From Candidatus Neomicrothrix sp. UBA2131 (GTDB taxonomy: Bacteria; Actinomycetota; Acidimicrobiia; Acidimicrobiales; MedAcidi-G1), in NCBI GenBank assembly GCA_002329075.1, contig DCXR01000060.1, positions 1 to 30,789 of the forward strand: a stretch of 30,789 bases of DNA, read 5' to 3'. Made by a program: the position numbers and the translations under genes. The notes beneath the pieces were generated by a model that saw only the letters and a program-made list of their open reading frames with translations, had not been told where the DNA came from and ran no database searches. Each line of letters opens with the position of its first letter. Positions within the stretch are counted from its first letter, which is position 1. Positions 15,071-22,600 of the stretch are shown here, in pieces.

Positions 15071-16168
15071 GTGGACTTCACCTTCGACGAGGCCCAGCAG
15101 GCCGTTGCCGACCTTGCCGACCAGATACTGGACGACCGCCTCGACACAGACCGCCTCCTCGACATCGAGGACGCAGTGGATGCAGACGGCGCCTGGTTCG
15201 ACGCCGACCTGTGGGGGTCGTTGGCTGCGGCCGGCTTACTGGGAATCGCCCTCGACGAAGGGGTCGGTGGCGGTGGCCTCGACGCCGTGGCTCTGGCGAT
15301 CCTGCTGCGGGCACAGGGAAGCCACGTGGCACCGCTGCCGCTCCTGCCCCACTGCGTCGCCTCCCTCGCCGTGGACCGATTCGGGAGCGAGGAGCAGCGC
15401 GTCCGCCTGCTCCCGGGTTGTGCCGACGGCAGTCACATCCTCACCGTGGCCGTGCAGGAGTACCTCGAGGATCGGATACGACAACCGGGCGCCCATGTCG
15501 TCGATGGCGCACTCAGTGGCGAGAAGATCGTGGTCGAGGGTGCCGACCTGGCGGGGCATGCCGTGGTCACGGCGATCGGCGGCGATGGCCCCGGGCTGTT
15601 CCTCGTCGACCTCTCTGGTGATGGCATCACGCGGACCGTGGGTCGCTCCACCCGCCTCGAACCGGTCTGGCGGCTCGGTTTCGACGGCACGCCCGTCGAG
15701 CCTCTCGCCGAAAACGGCTCCGTTCCGGTCGACTGGCTGGTCGACCACCTGCTGATGGCCATCTGCGCCACACAGTTGGGGGTGACCGAACGGGCGCTCC
15801 GGCTGACGGCGGAGTACACCAGCGAGCGGGAACAGTTCGGACGGCCCCTCGCCACGTTCCAGGCCGTGACCCAGCGCCTGGCCGACCAGTTCGTGAACGT
15901 GGGGGGCATCCGGCTCGCCACGCTGTCCGCCGCCTGGCGTCTGGCGCAGGGCCTCGATGCCCGGGAGGACCTCCTGATAGCCAAGTGGTGGGCGTCCGAG
16001 CGGGCCACCGAGGTGGCCCACGCCACCCAGCACTGCCACGGTGGCATGGGCGTTGCCAAGGACTACCCGTTGCACCGCTACACGCTCTGGAACAAGCACC
16101 TGACCACATCGCTGGGCGCAGGTACCCAGTCGCTGCGTGCCCTCGGGAGCCTCCTGGCGCAGGCCTGA
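15071..16168 (+). CDS. Short acyl-CoA dehydrogenase homologue, probably non-catalytic partner
   Basis: This 365-residue protein has the acyl-CoA dehydrogenase fold, with the N-terminal FTFDEAQQAVADLADQIL, the mid-C-terminal SEREQFGRPLATFQAVTQRLAD (251-272) and HCHGGMGVAKDYPLHRY near 320-336. It lacks both known catalytic Glu positions: the helix-G site reads DHLLMAI (Leu227) and the MCAD site reads GAGTQSLR. The EPGAGSD-type segment is also degenerate (VAVQEYLEDR). This matches the non-catalytic subunit of alpha2-beta2 dehydrogenases such as mycobacterial FadE28-FadE29. The GTG start at 15071 follows GAGGGGAACG. Pairing with the upstream 395-residue subunit is inferred from order and spacing. 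Confidence 0.88.
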   Translation: MDFTFDEAQQAVADLADQILDDRLDTDRLLDIEDAVDADGAWFDADLWGSLAAAGLLGIALDEGVGGGGLDAVALAILLRAQGSHVAPLPLLPHCVASLAVDRFGSEEQRVRLLPGCADGSHILTVAVQEYLEDRIRQPGAHVVDGALSGEKIVVEGADLAGHAVVTAIGGDGPGLFLVDLSGDGITRTVGRSTRLEPVWRLGFDGTPVEPLAENGSVPVDWLVDHLLMAICATQLGVTERALRLTAEYTSEREQFGRPLATFQAVTQRLADQFVNVGGIRLATLSAAWRLAQGLDAREDLLIAKWWASERATEVAHATQHCHGGMGVAKDYPLHRYTLWNKHLTTSLGAGTQSLRALGSLLAQA

Positions 16169-16175
16169 TCCAGGC

Positions 16176-17522
16176 ATGGCCCACCACGATCTCCTCATCA
16201 TCGGCGCCGGTTCCGGCAACTCGGTCATCGGCCCGGAGCACGACGGCTGGGATATCGCCATCGCCGAGCCCTGGTTGTTCGGCGGCACCTGCATGAACCG
16301 TGGATGCATTCCCTCCAAGATGCTGGTCCATGCCGCCGACCTGGCGATGTCCGCCCGCCTTGCGCCGGCTCTCGGTGTGCACACCACCTTCGACGGCGTC
16401 GACTGGCCGTCCATCCGGGACCGCATCTTCGGCCGCATCGACCCGATCGCCGATGCGGGCCTGGCGTACCGGCACAGCCTCGACAACGTCACGGTCTACG
16501 AATCCGAGGCCCACTTCACCGGGAATCGCACCTTTGACATAGGTGGGCAGTCGGTGACAGCGGACCAGGTCGTGCTGGCCGCAGGGGCCCGGTCCGTCGT
16601 CCCGGAACTCCACGGCCTGGTCGACACGCCCTTCCACACCTCCGACACCATCATGCGCGTCGACACGCTTCCCGAACACCTGGTGGTGCTGGGTGGAGGC
16701 TTTATCGCCCTGGAGATGGCGCACGTCTTCCACGGCCTCGGTAGTCGGGTCACGATCCTGCACCGGGGCGACCTGCTGCTGCGGCGGGCCGACGAGGACA
16801 TCAGGCGCCGCATAACCGACATCTACGCCGACCGCCTGGACCTGCGCCTCGGGACCGAGGTGGAGCGGGCCCAGCACGACGGGAGGTTCCGGCTCGACCT
16901 GTCCGACGGCTCGCAACTCGAGGCCGACACGTTGCTCGTGGCCACAGGCCGCCGTCCGAACAGCGACCGCCTCCATGTGGACGCCGGTGGGGTCGAGGTC
17001 GGCCGTGGCGGGTACGTCACAACCGACGAATTCCTGCGCACCTCCGCCGATGGCGTCTGGGCCCTGGGCGACATCACCAACCCTGCCCAGCTCAAGCACA
17101 CCGCAAATGCAGAGGCCCGCGTGGTGGCCCACAACCTGACCGCCCCGGGTGACCTGCGACCGATCGACCGCTCCCTGACCCCGGCTGCCGTCTTCTGTCA
17201 TCCCCAGATCGGCTCTGTCGGCTCCACGGAGGCGGAGCTGCTCGCCGAGGGCCGTCCATTCCTGCGCTCGGTCCGCGACTATTCGGACACCGCCTACGGC
17301 TGGGCTATGGAGGACACGACCGGCTTCGTGAAGCTGCTGGCAGATCCCGACACCCGGCTCCTGATCGGAGCCCACCTGATCGGGCCCCAGGCAGCCACGC
17401 TGGTCCAGCAGTTGATCCAGGGCATGGCCCACGGCCTCACGGTCGACCAGATGGCGCGCGGCCAGCTCTACATCCATCCGGCCATGCCAGAGTTGCTCGA
17501 GCAGGCATTGCTGGAACTCTGA
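16176..17522 (+). CDS. mtr: Mycothione reductase
   Basis: This 448-residue flavoprotein disulfide reductase would reduce mycothiol disulfide with NADPH, keeping the actinobacterial thiol buffer reduced. It has the FAD motif IIGAGSGNS (8-16), where the GSGNS variant is typical of mycothione reductases, and the redox-active GGTCMNRGCIPSKM with Cys39 and Cys44. VVLGGGFIALEMAHVF (about 171-186) is the NAD(P)-binding motif and WALGDIT is the second FAD motif. The C-terminal RGQLYIHPAMPELLEQALLEL has the active-site His-Pro. The stretch AYGWAMEDT also matches the mycobacterial enzyme. It begins seven bases after the dehydrogenase stop, within the same unit. Lipoamide dehydrogenase is the main alternative, but the N- and C-terminal signatures favour Mtr. 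Confidence 0.9.
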   Translation: MAHHDLLIIGAGSGNSVIGPEHDGWDIAIAEPWLFGGTCMNRGCIPSKMLVHAADLAMSARLAPALGVHTTFDGVDWPSIRDRIFGRIDPIADAGLAYRHSLDNVTVYESEAHFTGNRTFDIGGQSVTADQVVLAAGARSVVPELHGLVDTPFHTSDTIMRVDTLPEHLVVLGGGFIALEMAHVFHGLGSRVTILHRGDLLLRRADEDIRRRITDIYADRLDLRLGTEVERAQHDGRFRLDLSDGSQLEADTLLVATGRRPNSDRLHVDAGGVEVGRGGYVTTDEFLRTSADGVWALGDITNPAQLKHTANAEARVVAHNLTAPGDLRPIDRSLTPAAVFCHPQIGSVGSTEAELLAEGRPFLRSVRDYSDTAYGWAMEDTTGFVKLLADPDTRLLIGAHLIGPQAATLVQQLIQGMAHGLTVDQMARGQLYIHPAMPELLEQALLEL

Positions 17523-17543
17523 GAGAGGGACGAGAATCACACC

Positions 17544-18407
17544 ATGCAGGATCTGAAGGGAAAGGTCGCCGTCATCACCGGTGGTGCATCGGGAATGGGG
17601 CGGGCGTTCGCCGACCGCTTCGCCGCCGAGGGAATGCGCATCGCCATCGCCGACATCGAGGAACCGGTGCTCGACCGGGCGGTTGCCGAACTCGAGGCGG
17701 CAGGCGCGGAGGTGCTCGGCATGCGCTGTGACGTGTCCGACCACGGCTCGGTCCGGGACTTCGGGACCGCGGTGGAGGAGGCCTTCGGAACCGCCCACGT
17801 GGTCTGTCTGAATGCCGGCGTGGCGTCGGGAGGCCTCATCGCCGAGCAGTCCCTGAAGTCCTGGCAGTGGGTACTGGGCGTGAACCTCTTCGGGATCGTG
17901 CACGGCCTCGACGTCTTCCTGCCGGGCCTCATCGAACAGGACGAGGGACACGTTGTGATGACGGCCTCGATCGCCGGCCACACCTCTTTCGCCGGCCTCG
18001 GCCCTTACAACGCCTCGAAGCACGCCACGGTCACGATCGCCGAGACCCTCCACGCCGAACTCCGCGAGGTGGGCTCACAGGTGGGCGTGTCGTGCCTCTG
18101 TCCGGGGTTCGTTGCCACCAACATCTTCTCTGCGGATCGCAACCGTCCAGAGTCCCTCCAGGACGCACCCGGCGATCCGCTCAACGATGAAGAGCGACTG
18201 GGCCGGGAGGCGCTCCTCGAATGGATGGCCGCCAACGCCCTGCAGCCCGCTGCGGTCGCCGACATGGTCCACAACGCCGTCACCTCCGACACGTTCTGGA
18301 TCTTCACCGACGAGGACCACCTGATCCAGATCGCCGAGCGCCACGAGCGCATCCGCACCCGCCAGGACCCCAACGCCAAGCGCATCAGTGGCGACTTCTT
18401 CGACTGA
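17544..18407 (+). CDS. Short-chain dehydrogenase/reductase (SDR)
   Basis: This 287-residue classical SDR has TGGASGMGR (12-20), Asp37 after beta-2 suggesting NAD(H), LNAGVAS (89-95) and the catalytic Ser142, Tyr155 and Lys159 in YNASKH. It is longer than the SDR at 3740, with a C-terminal extension (about 190-287) that covers the substrate pocket. It starts 21 bases after mtr, with GAGAGGGACGAG as ribosome binding region, and probably ends the dehydrogenase unit. It would oxidise a hydroxyl intermediate such as a hydroxyacyl compound or sterol alcohol; this is inference from neighbours. A weak hairpin (18441-18472) lies after the stop without a U-run. Confidence 0.9.
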   Translation: MQDLKGKVAVITGGASGMGRAFADRFAAEGMRIAIADIEEPVLDRAVAELEAAGAEVLGMRCDVSDHGSVRDFGTAVEEAFGTAHVVCLNAGVASGGLIAEQSLKSWQWVLGVNLFGIVHGLDVFLPGLIEQDEGHVVMTASIAGHTSFAGLGPYNASKHATVTIAETLHAELREVGSQVGVSCLCPGFVATNIFSADRNRPESLQDAPGDPLNDEERLGREALLEWMAANALQPAAVADMVHNAVTSDTFWIFTDEDHLIQIAERHERIRTRQDPNAKRISGDFFD

Positions 18408-18580
18408 CCGGGCCTTTCGAGAGCCAACGGAGCGTGGTCTCCTTTCAAGACGAGCCCGTCGAGGAGGAAAGGGCCGCACAGGTTTTCCATCGGGAGGCTT
18501 CATCGGTGTCGGTTCACGACCGACGTCCGTAGAGGAGGTCGGGGCGGAGAAATGTCCCAAGAGCGAACAGCACCGCCCCG

Positions 18581-18586
18581 TATGCT
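18581..18586 (+). promoter_or_regulatory. -10 element of a leaderless promoter for aroC
   Basis: TATGCT lies six bases before the ATG at 18593. The preceding 184-base gap also contains a small hairpin (18508-18524, gtcggt/accgac) of unknown role. Confidence 0.5.
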
Positions 18587-18592
18587 CGCCGC

Positions 18593-19681
18593 ATGGGCAG
18601 CACCTTTGGAACCCTGTTCCGAGTCGCCACCTGGGGTGAGTCCCATGGTGGCGGGATCGGTGTCGTCGTCGACGGATGCCCGCCGCGCCTGGCGCTTTCC
18701 GTCGCGGCCCTCCAACATGACCTGGACCGTCGCCGCCCGGGTCAGAGCCGCCTGACCACGCAACGTCAGGAGGGCGATGAGGCCGAGATCCTCTCCGGTG
18801 TCTTCGAGGGTCGCACGCTCGGAAGCCCCATTGCCGTCCTGGTCCGCAATTCCGATGCCCGACCGGAGGCATACGAGCACCTCAGGGACGTCTACCGACC
18901 GTCCCATGCCGACTTCACCTATGACGCCAAGTACGGGATCAGGAACTGGCAGGGTGGCGGCCGGGCAAGCGCCCGCGAGACCATCGGCCGGGTGGCGGCT
19001 GGCGCCATAGCCAGGAGGCTGCTCGACGAAGCAGCCGGTATCGAGGTCCTGGCCTGGGTCTCCCAGGTCCACTCGATCGGTTCCGTCGTCGATTCCGGTT
19101 CGGTGACGCTCGAGCAGGTCGAGGCCGACCCCACCCGCTGTCCCGACCCGGACGCCGCGGCCGCCATGACCTTCGCCATCGACGATGCCCGACGCAACGG
19201 TGACTCGCTGGGCGGCATCGTGACATGCGTGGCCCGCAACATGCCGGCCGGGCTCGGCGAACCGGTCTTCGACCGCCTCGAGGCCGACCTCGCCAAGGGC
19301 ATGCTCTCCCTGCCGGCCGTCAAGGGGTTCGACATCGGGGCCGGGTTCGACGCCGTCACGATGACCGGCCTCGAACACAACGATCCCTTCGTTCCCGGCA
19401 GCAGCGGTCCGGTGACCAGGAGCAACCGGTCCGGCGGCGTACAGGGAGGCATCAGCAACGGCGCCGACCTCGTCTTCCGGGTGGCGTTCAAACCCACGGC
19501 CACCATCAGTTCGGTGCAGGACACCGTCGACACCGACAACAATCCCGTCACGCTCGAAGCCAGCGGGCGTCACGACCCCTGTGTGCTGCCCAGGGCGGTT
19601 CCGATGGTCGAGGCCATGGCGCTGCTGACGCTGGCCGACCACTGGCTCCGCCAGCAGGCGACGGACGTCCTCGACTCCTAG
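18593..19681 (+). CDS. aroC: Chorismate synthase
   Basis: This 362-residue cytoplasmic enzyme converts 5-enolpyruvylshikimate-3-phosphate to chorismate using reduced FMN, the last common step of aromatic amino-acid synthesis. Family signatures are GESHGGG at 15-21, RRRPGQSRLTTQRQE (43-57), YDAKYGIRNWQGGGRASARET (about 108-128), GGVQGGISNGADLV (about 281-294) and RHDPCVLPRAVPMVEAM (about 325-341). Full length is normal for the bacterial enzyme. The start is set by the family N-terminus (GSTFGTLFRV) and the leaderless TATGCT promoter. No other shikimate-pathway gene is nearby; the class II aldolase-like gene downstream has its own promoter. Confidence 0.97.
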   Translation: MGSTFGTLFRVATWGESHGGGIGVVVDGCPPRLALSVAALQHDLDRRRPGQSRLTTQRQEGDEAEILSGVFEGRTLGSPIAVLVRNSDARPEAYEHLRDVYRPSHADFTYDAKYGIRNWQGGGRASARETIGRVAAGAIARRLLDEAAGIEVLAWVSQVHSIGSVVDSGSVTLEQVEADPTRCPDPDAAAAMTFAIDDARRNGDSLGGIVTCVARNMPAGLGEPVFDRLEADLAKGMLSLPAVKGFDIGAGFDAVTMTGLEHNDPFVPGSSGPVTRSNRSGGVQGGISNGADLVFRVAFKPTATISSVQDTVDTDNNPVTLEASGRHDPCVLPRAVPMVEAMALLTLADHWLRQQATDVLDS

Positions 19682-19699
19682 GTCGAATGCCTCCCCACC

Positions 19700-19705
19700 T
19701 ACACT
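19700..19705 (+). promoter_or_regulatory. Candidate -10 for the class II aldolase-like gene
   Basis: TACACT lies 27 bases before the ATG at 19733, which leaves a leader of about 20 bases containing CTGGAG as ribosome binding site. It starts 18 bases after the aroC stop. Confidence 0.4.
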
Positions 19706-19732
19706 CCGGGCTGCACAGAACTGGAGTCCACC

Positions 19733-20527
19733 ATGTCTGAAATCTCCACCTCCGGGTCCCACGACGCCTCCCTTCCCCTCTACTACGAACTCCCTACGCT
19801 TGCGACGGTCGAGGAGGAGCGTCGTCATCGACAGGAGCGCCTGGCGGCAGCCTTTCGGATCTTCGGCAGGTTCGGCTTCAGCGAGGGTGTGGCCGGCCAC
19901 ATCACCGCCCGCGACCCGGAGCACACCGACGCCTTCTGGGTGAACGCCTTCGGCCAGCCCTTCTCCGACATCCGGGTCTCCGACCTGCTGCTGATCTCCC
20001 ACACCGGAGCGACCCTCCACGGCTCACATGCCGTCAACCAGGCGGCGTTCGCCATCCATTCCGGTATCCACATGGCCCGACCGGACGTGGTCGCCGCCGC
20101 CCACTCCCATTCGCTGCACGGCAAGGCCTGGTCGGCGCTGGGTCGGATGCTCGACCCCATCACCCAGGACTCCTGCGTCTTCTACGACAACCATGTCCTG
20201 TTCGATGACTACACGGGCGTGGTCAACGACCCGGAGGAGGGCAAGCGCATTGCCTACGCCCTGGGCGGCCATGCTGCTGCGATCCTGCGCAACCATGGCC
20301 TCCTCACAGTGGGGCACAGCGTCGACGAGGCGACCTGGTTGTTCGTGACCATGGAGCGCACATGTCAGGCGCAGTTGCTGGCAGAGGCGGCGGGCACGCC
20401 GGTGGTGATGGAGGAAGCGGTCGCCTCCGAGACCGGCAGCCTCGTCGGCAATGGATTCGCCGGCTGGTTCAGCGCACAGCCGATGTTCGACCAGATCATC
20501 CGGGAGCAGCCCGACCTTCTCGAATAG
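19733..20527 (+). CDS. Class II aldolase/adducin-family protein
   Basis: This 264-residue protein has the class II aldolase/adducin fold. The metal ligands are His124 and His126 (HSHS) and His188 (RNHGL), with GVAGHITARDP at 52-62 and FWVNAFGQPFSDI at 68-80. Family members act as L-fuculose-phosphate-type aldolases, decarboxylases or dehydratases; this subgroup is of unclear substrate and is common in soil and marine heterotrophs. The ATG has CTGGAG upstream. It converges on gcvT with 11 bases between the stops and no terminator. Confidence 0.85.
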   Translation: MSEISTSGSHDASLPLYYELPTLATVEEERRHRQERLAAAFRIFGRFGFSEGVAGHITARDPEHTDAFWVNAFGQPFSDIRVSDLLLISHTGATLHGSHAVNQAAFAIHSGIHMARPDVVAAAHSHSLHGKAWSALGRMLDPITQDSCVFYDNHVLFDDYTGVVNDPEEGKRIAYALGGHAAAILRNHGLLTVGHSVDEATWLFVTMERTCQAQLLAEAAGTPVVMEEAVASETGSLVGNGFAGWFSAQPMFDQIIREQPDLLE

Positions 20528-20538
20528 CGGTTCCGACC

Positions 20539-21591
20539 TCAGCCCACGAAGGGCAGGTCCACCACCTCGGCGGGGACCTCGGTGCCTCGCTGGTCGATAC
20601 TCAGCGGCTCCCCCACCTGCACGGCGGTCGGCAGGAACGCCAGGCCGATCCCGTGGCCGAGGACCGGTGAGATGTTGCCGCTGGTCAGCACGGACACCTG
20701 CTCGCCGCCGCGCAACACCGGCTGGCCCTCTCGTGGCGGACGCCGTCCCTCCACCGACAGTCCCCTCAGTCGGCGGGTGACGCCCCGTTCGAGGGCCGTT
20801 TCGAGGGCCGCCCGCCCACGGAACTCCTCCTTGTCCCAGCCGACGGCCCAGCCGAGTCCTGCATCGAGCGGCGTGATTCCAGCCCCCAGTTCACGTCCGT
20901 GGAGCGGGAGCCCTGCCTCGAGGCGAAGCGTGTCGCGTGCCCCCAGTCCCGCCGGTTTGGCTCCCAGCGAGGTGAGGGCCTCCCACAGCGGCTCAGCAGC
21001 CTCGTCCGCTACGGCGATCTCGACGCCGTCCTCGCCGGTGTAGCCCGTGCCGGCCACGGTGAGCGTCGTACCCCCCCAGGCGACTTCGGCCGCCCGGAAC
21101 CGGCCCACGGCGGCGGCTTCGGGGGAAACCTGACCGAGTACGGCCCGGGAGTCGGGTCCCTGTAGTGCCAGGAGTGCCCGCGTTGCGCCGAGGTCCAGGC
21201 TGCCCGGCAGCGCCTCGACAACGGCTGCGTTGTTCGAGGCGTTTGGCAGGATCCAGAAGCGCTTGTCGGCGAGCCACCACACGATGATGTCGTCGAGTAC
21301 AGAGGCGTCGCCCTCGTCGAGCAGGTGCGTGTACTGGGCCCGTCCCGGGCCGATGCGGCGCAGGTCGTTGCCCAGCACATTCTGCAGGATGTCGAATGCG
21401 CCGGGACCCGACATCTCGAGCGTCCCGAGGTGGCTCACGTCGAACAGGGCGGCACCCTCTCGGCAGGCCATGTGTTCGGCGATCGTGCCGGCCGGGTAGC
21501 TCACCGGCAGGTCCCAGCCGCCGAACGGCACCATCCGGGCGCCCAGCGAGCGGTGGACGGTGTCGAGTGGTGAGGTCCGGAGGTCGCTCAT
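20539..21591 (-). CDS. gcvT: Aminomethyltransferase (glycine cleavage T-protein)
   Basis: This 350-residue enzyme takes the aminomethyl group from lipoyl-GcvH, releases ammonia and forms methylene-tetrahydrofolate. N-terminal LGARMVPFGGWDLPV (16-30) and ALFDVSHLGTLEMSGPGA (48-65) are typical, and Asp100 or Asp101 in VLDDIIV matches the catalytic Asp region. YTGEDGVEI and LGARDTLRLEAGLPLHG are the other signatures. The ATG at 21591 sits seven bases after TACGGT (minus strand), so it is probably leaderless. It has no riboswitch of its own, unlike gcvP. A 9-bp dyad lies just upstream of its -10 element. Confidence 0.95.
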   Translation of the reverse strand: MSDLRTSPLDTVHRSLGARMVPFGGWDLPVSYPAGTIAEHMACREGAALFDVSHLGTLEMSGPGAFDILQNVLGNDLRRIGPGRAQYTHLLDEGDASVLDDIIVWWLADKRFWILPNASNNAAVVEALPGSLDLGATRALLALQGPDSRAVLGQVSPEAAAVGRFRAAEVAWGGTTLTVAGTGYTGEDGVEIAVADEAAEPLWEALTSLGAKPAGLGARDTLRLEAGLPLHGRELGAGITPLDAGLGWAVGWDKEEFRGRAALETALERGVTRRLRGLSVEGRRPPREGQPVLRGGEQVSVLTSGNISPVLGHGIGLAFLPTAVQVGEPLSIDQRGTEVPAEVVDLPFVG

Positions 21592-21598
21592 GGATTCG

Positions 21599-21604
21599 AC
21601 CGTA
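21599..21604 (-). promoter_or_regulatory. -10 element of a leaderless promoter for gcvT
   Basis: TACGGT on the minus strand lies seven bases before the ATG at 21591. Confidence 0.5.
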
Positions 21605-21609
21605 CCGGT

Positions 21610-21639
21610 CCACGCACGGTGCTCAGGCAGCGTGCGTGG
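21610..21639. repeat. 9-bp inverted repeat upstream of gcvT
   Basis: ccacgcacg (21610-21618) and cgtgcgtgg (21631-21639) are perfect inverted repeats with a 12-base spacer. One arm covers the last codons of the PD-(D/E)XK-like gene, and the other lies five bases upstream of the gcvT -10. It could be an operator in the gcvT -35 region or a terminator-like stem of the upstream gene; no U-run follows. Confidence 0.5.
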
Positions 21640-21970
21640 CGAAGAGGCGTTCGATGTCGCGTTGGTAGAGGATGCGGACCTGGATGTCGGGTTCCTGTTC
21701 GCGCAGTTGGCGTACCTTGCGGTTCTTGCGGGTCACCAGAGCCTGGCGCAGCGTGGTGACCTCGATGTAGAGGTCGTGGTCGGGGAGGTAGAAGTCGGGG
21801 GTGAAGGCCGATCGGGGGCTGCCATCCGAATAGTGTTCGAGCACGAAGGTGCGGGGCTCGTACTCCCAGGTGATCCCGTAGGAGTCGAGAAGTTCCGCGA
21901 CCCGGCGCTCCGACTCGTGGGCGAACTCGACGGGTTCAGGGTCGGGCCTGATCTGGTGGATGTCGGCCAC
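21623..21970 (-). CDS. Small PD-(D/E)XK nuclease-like protein
   Basis: This 115-residue protein is a single small domain. It has VEFAHESERRVAELLDSYGI (an N-terminal helix with Glu), YEPRTFVLEHY, then FTPDFYLPDHDLYIEVTTLRQ, followed by a basic helix NRKVRQL and ILYQRDIERLF. PDFYLP-x-n-YIEVT fits the PD-x(n)-(D/E)xK core with Thr in place of the last Lys, and the downstream Lys/Arg helix may supply the basic residue. The GTG at 21970 follows the MerR stop by four bases, so the two are probably co-transcribed. No restriction methylase is nearby. A nuclease or structural DNA-binding role is inference. Confidence 0.7.
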   Translation of the reverse strand: MADIHQIRPDPEPVEFAHESERRVAELLDSYGITWEYEPRTFVLEHYSDGSPRSAFTPDFYLPDHDLYIEVTTLRQALVTRKNRKVRQLREQEPDIQVRILYQRDIERLFATHAA

Positions 21971-21974
21971 GCGC

Positions 21975-22463
21975 CTACTCGCCCACCGTCGAGGCATCGG
22001 CGCCTACGCCGGAGGTGTCAGCGTCGGCGGATCGGGTGGCCCGAAACAAGTCGATGATCGTGGCATCCAGGTCCTCCTTGACGCCGGCCAGCGGCAGGAT
22101 GTTGAGCACGCCCTGTCCCTTGCGCAGCAGGTCGATGATCTCGCCTTCGCTTCGTCGGATCAGGACGGAGTCGCCGCTGATGACCAGGTTGACCCGAGCC
22201 ACGTCCTCGTCGAGCGTGTCCTGCAGGAACTCGAAGATCTTCCGCACGCGCTCCAGGCGTATCCCGGCGTCGAGCAGGGTCTTGATGGCCTTCAGTTCGA
22301 GCAGGTCGCGGTAGGAGTACAGGCGACGCGAGCCGCTTCCCTCTGCGTCGTGCAGCGATGGCCGCACGAGCTCGGTGCGAGCCCAGTAGTCGATCTGGCG
22401 GTAGGTGATGCCGACGATCTCGGCGCTGCGCCTGGAGGTGTAGCCCTCTGTCGATGTGTCCAC
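21975..22463 (-). CDS. MerR-family transcriptional regulator (second of the ftsR region)
   Basis: This 162-residue cytoplasmic regulator has an N-terminal MerR helix-turn-helix (YTSRRSAEIVGITYRQIDYW, then RLYSYRDLLELKAIKTLLDAG) and a C-terminal part (about 85-145) without metal-binding cysteines. It matches the position of Rv1830-type MerR genes, next to a bifunctional nuclease and an ftsR-like gene. The GTG at 22463 is chosen because AGAGGGG lies six bases before it; TTG at 22469 is the alternative. A good promoter (TTGACG-17-TACCCT) about 100 bases upstream overlaps a dyad at the start of the transcript, so auto-regulation is possible. Confidence 0.85.
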   Translation of the reverse strand: MDTSTEGYTSRRSAEIVGITYRQIDYWARTELVRPSLHDAEGSGSRRLYSYRDLLELKAIKTLLDAGIRLERVRKIFEFLQDTLDEDVARVNLVISGDSVLIRRSEGEIIDLLRKGQGVLNILPLAGVKEDLDATIIDLFRATRSADADTSGVGADASTVGE

Positions 22464-22537
22464 GATCAACCCCTCTCAGCACCGTCTGCCACCTGATCGG
22501 ATCTTCTCGGCGACCCGGGTGTCGGTACATTGCGAAC

Positions 22538-22563
22538 CACAACGGCGGAACTACACCGTTGTG
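22538..22563. promoter_or_regulatory. 8-bp dyad at the transcript start of the MerR gene
   Basis: cacaacgg (22538-22545) and ccgttgtg (22556-22563) form a perfect inverted repeat with a 10-base spacer. It lies at about +2 to +27 of the predicted transcript, so it may be an operator or a 5' hairpin. Confidence 0.5.
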
Positions 22564-22571
22564 ACCCCCAC

Positions 22572-22600
22572 AGGGTACGGGCCGGCGCGCGCGGCGTCAA
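22572..22600 (-). promoter_or_regulatory. Sigma-70-type promoter for the MerR gene
   Basis: On the minus strand, TTGACG (22595-22600) and TACCCT (22572-22577) are separated by exactly 17 bases. This is the best two-box promoter in the window. The transcript would start near 22565 and carry a leader of about 100 bases. Confidence 0.65.

Noticed and set aside
18441..18472. Terminator after the SDR gene
   Set aside because: The stem cctttc/gaaagg is weak, has internal mismatches and lacks a U-run, so I did not list it as a terminator.
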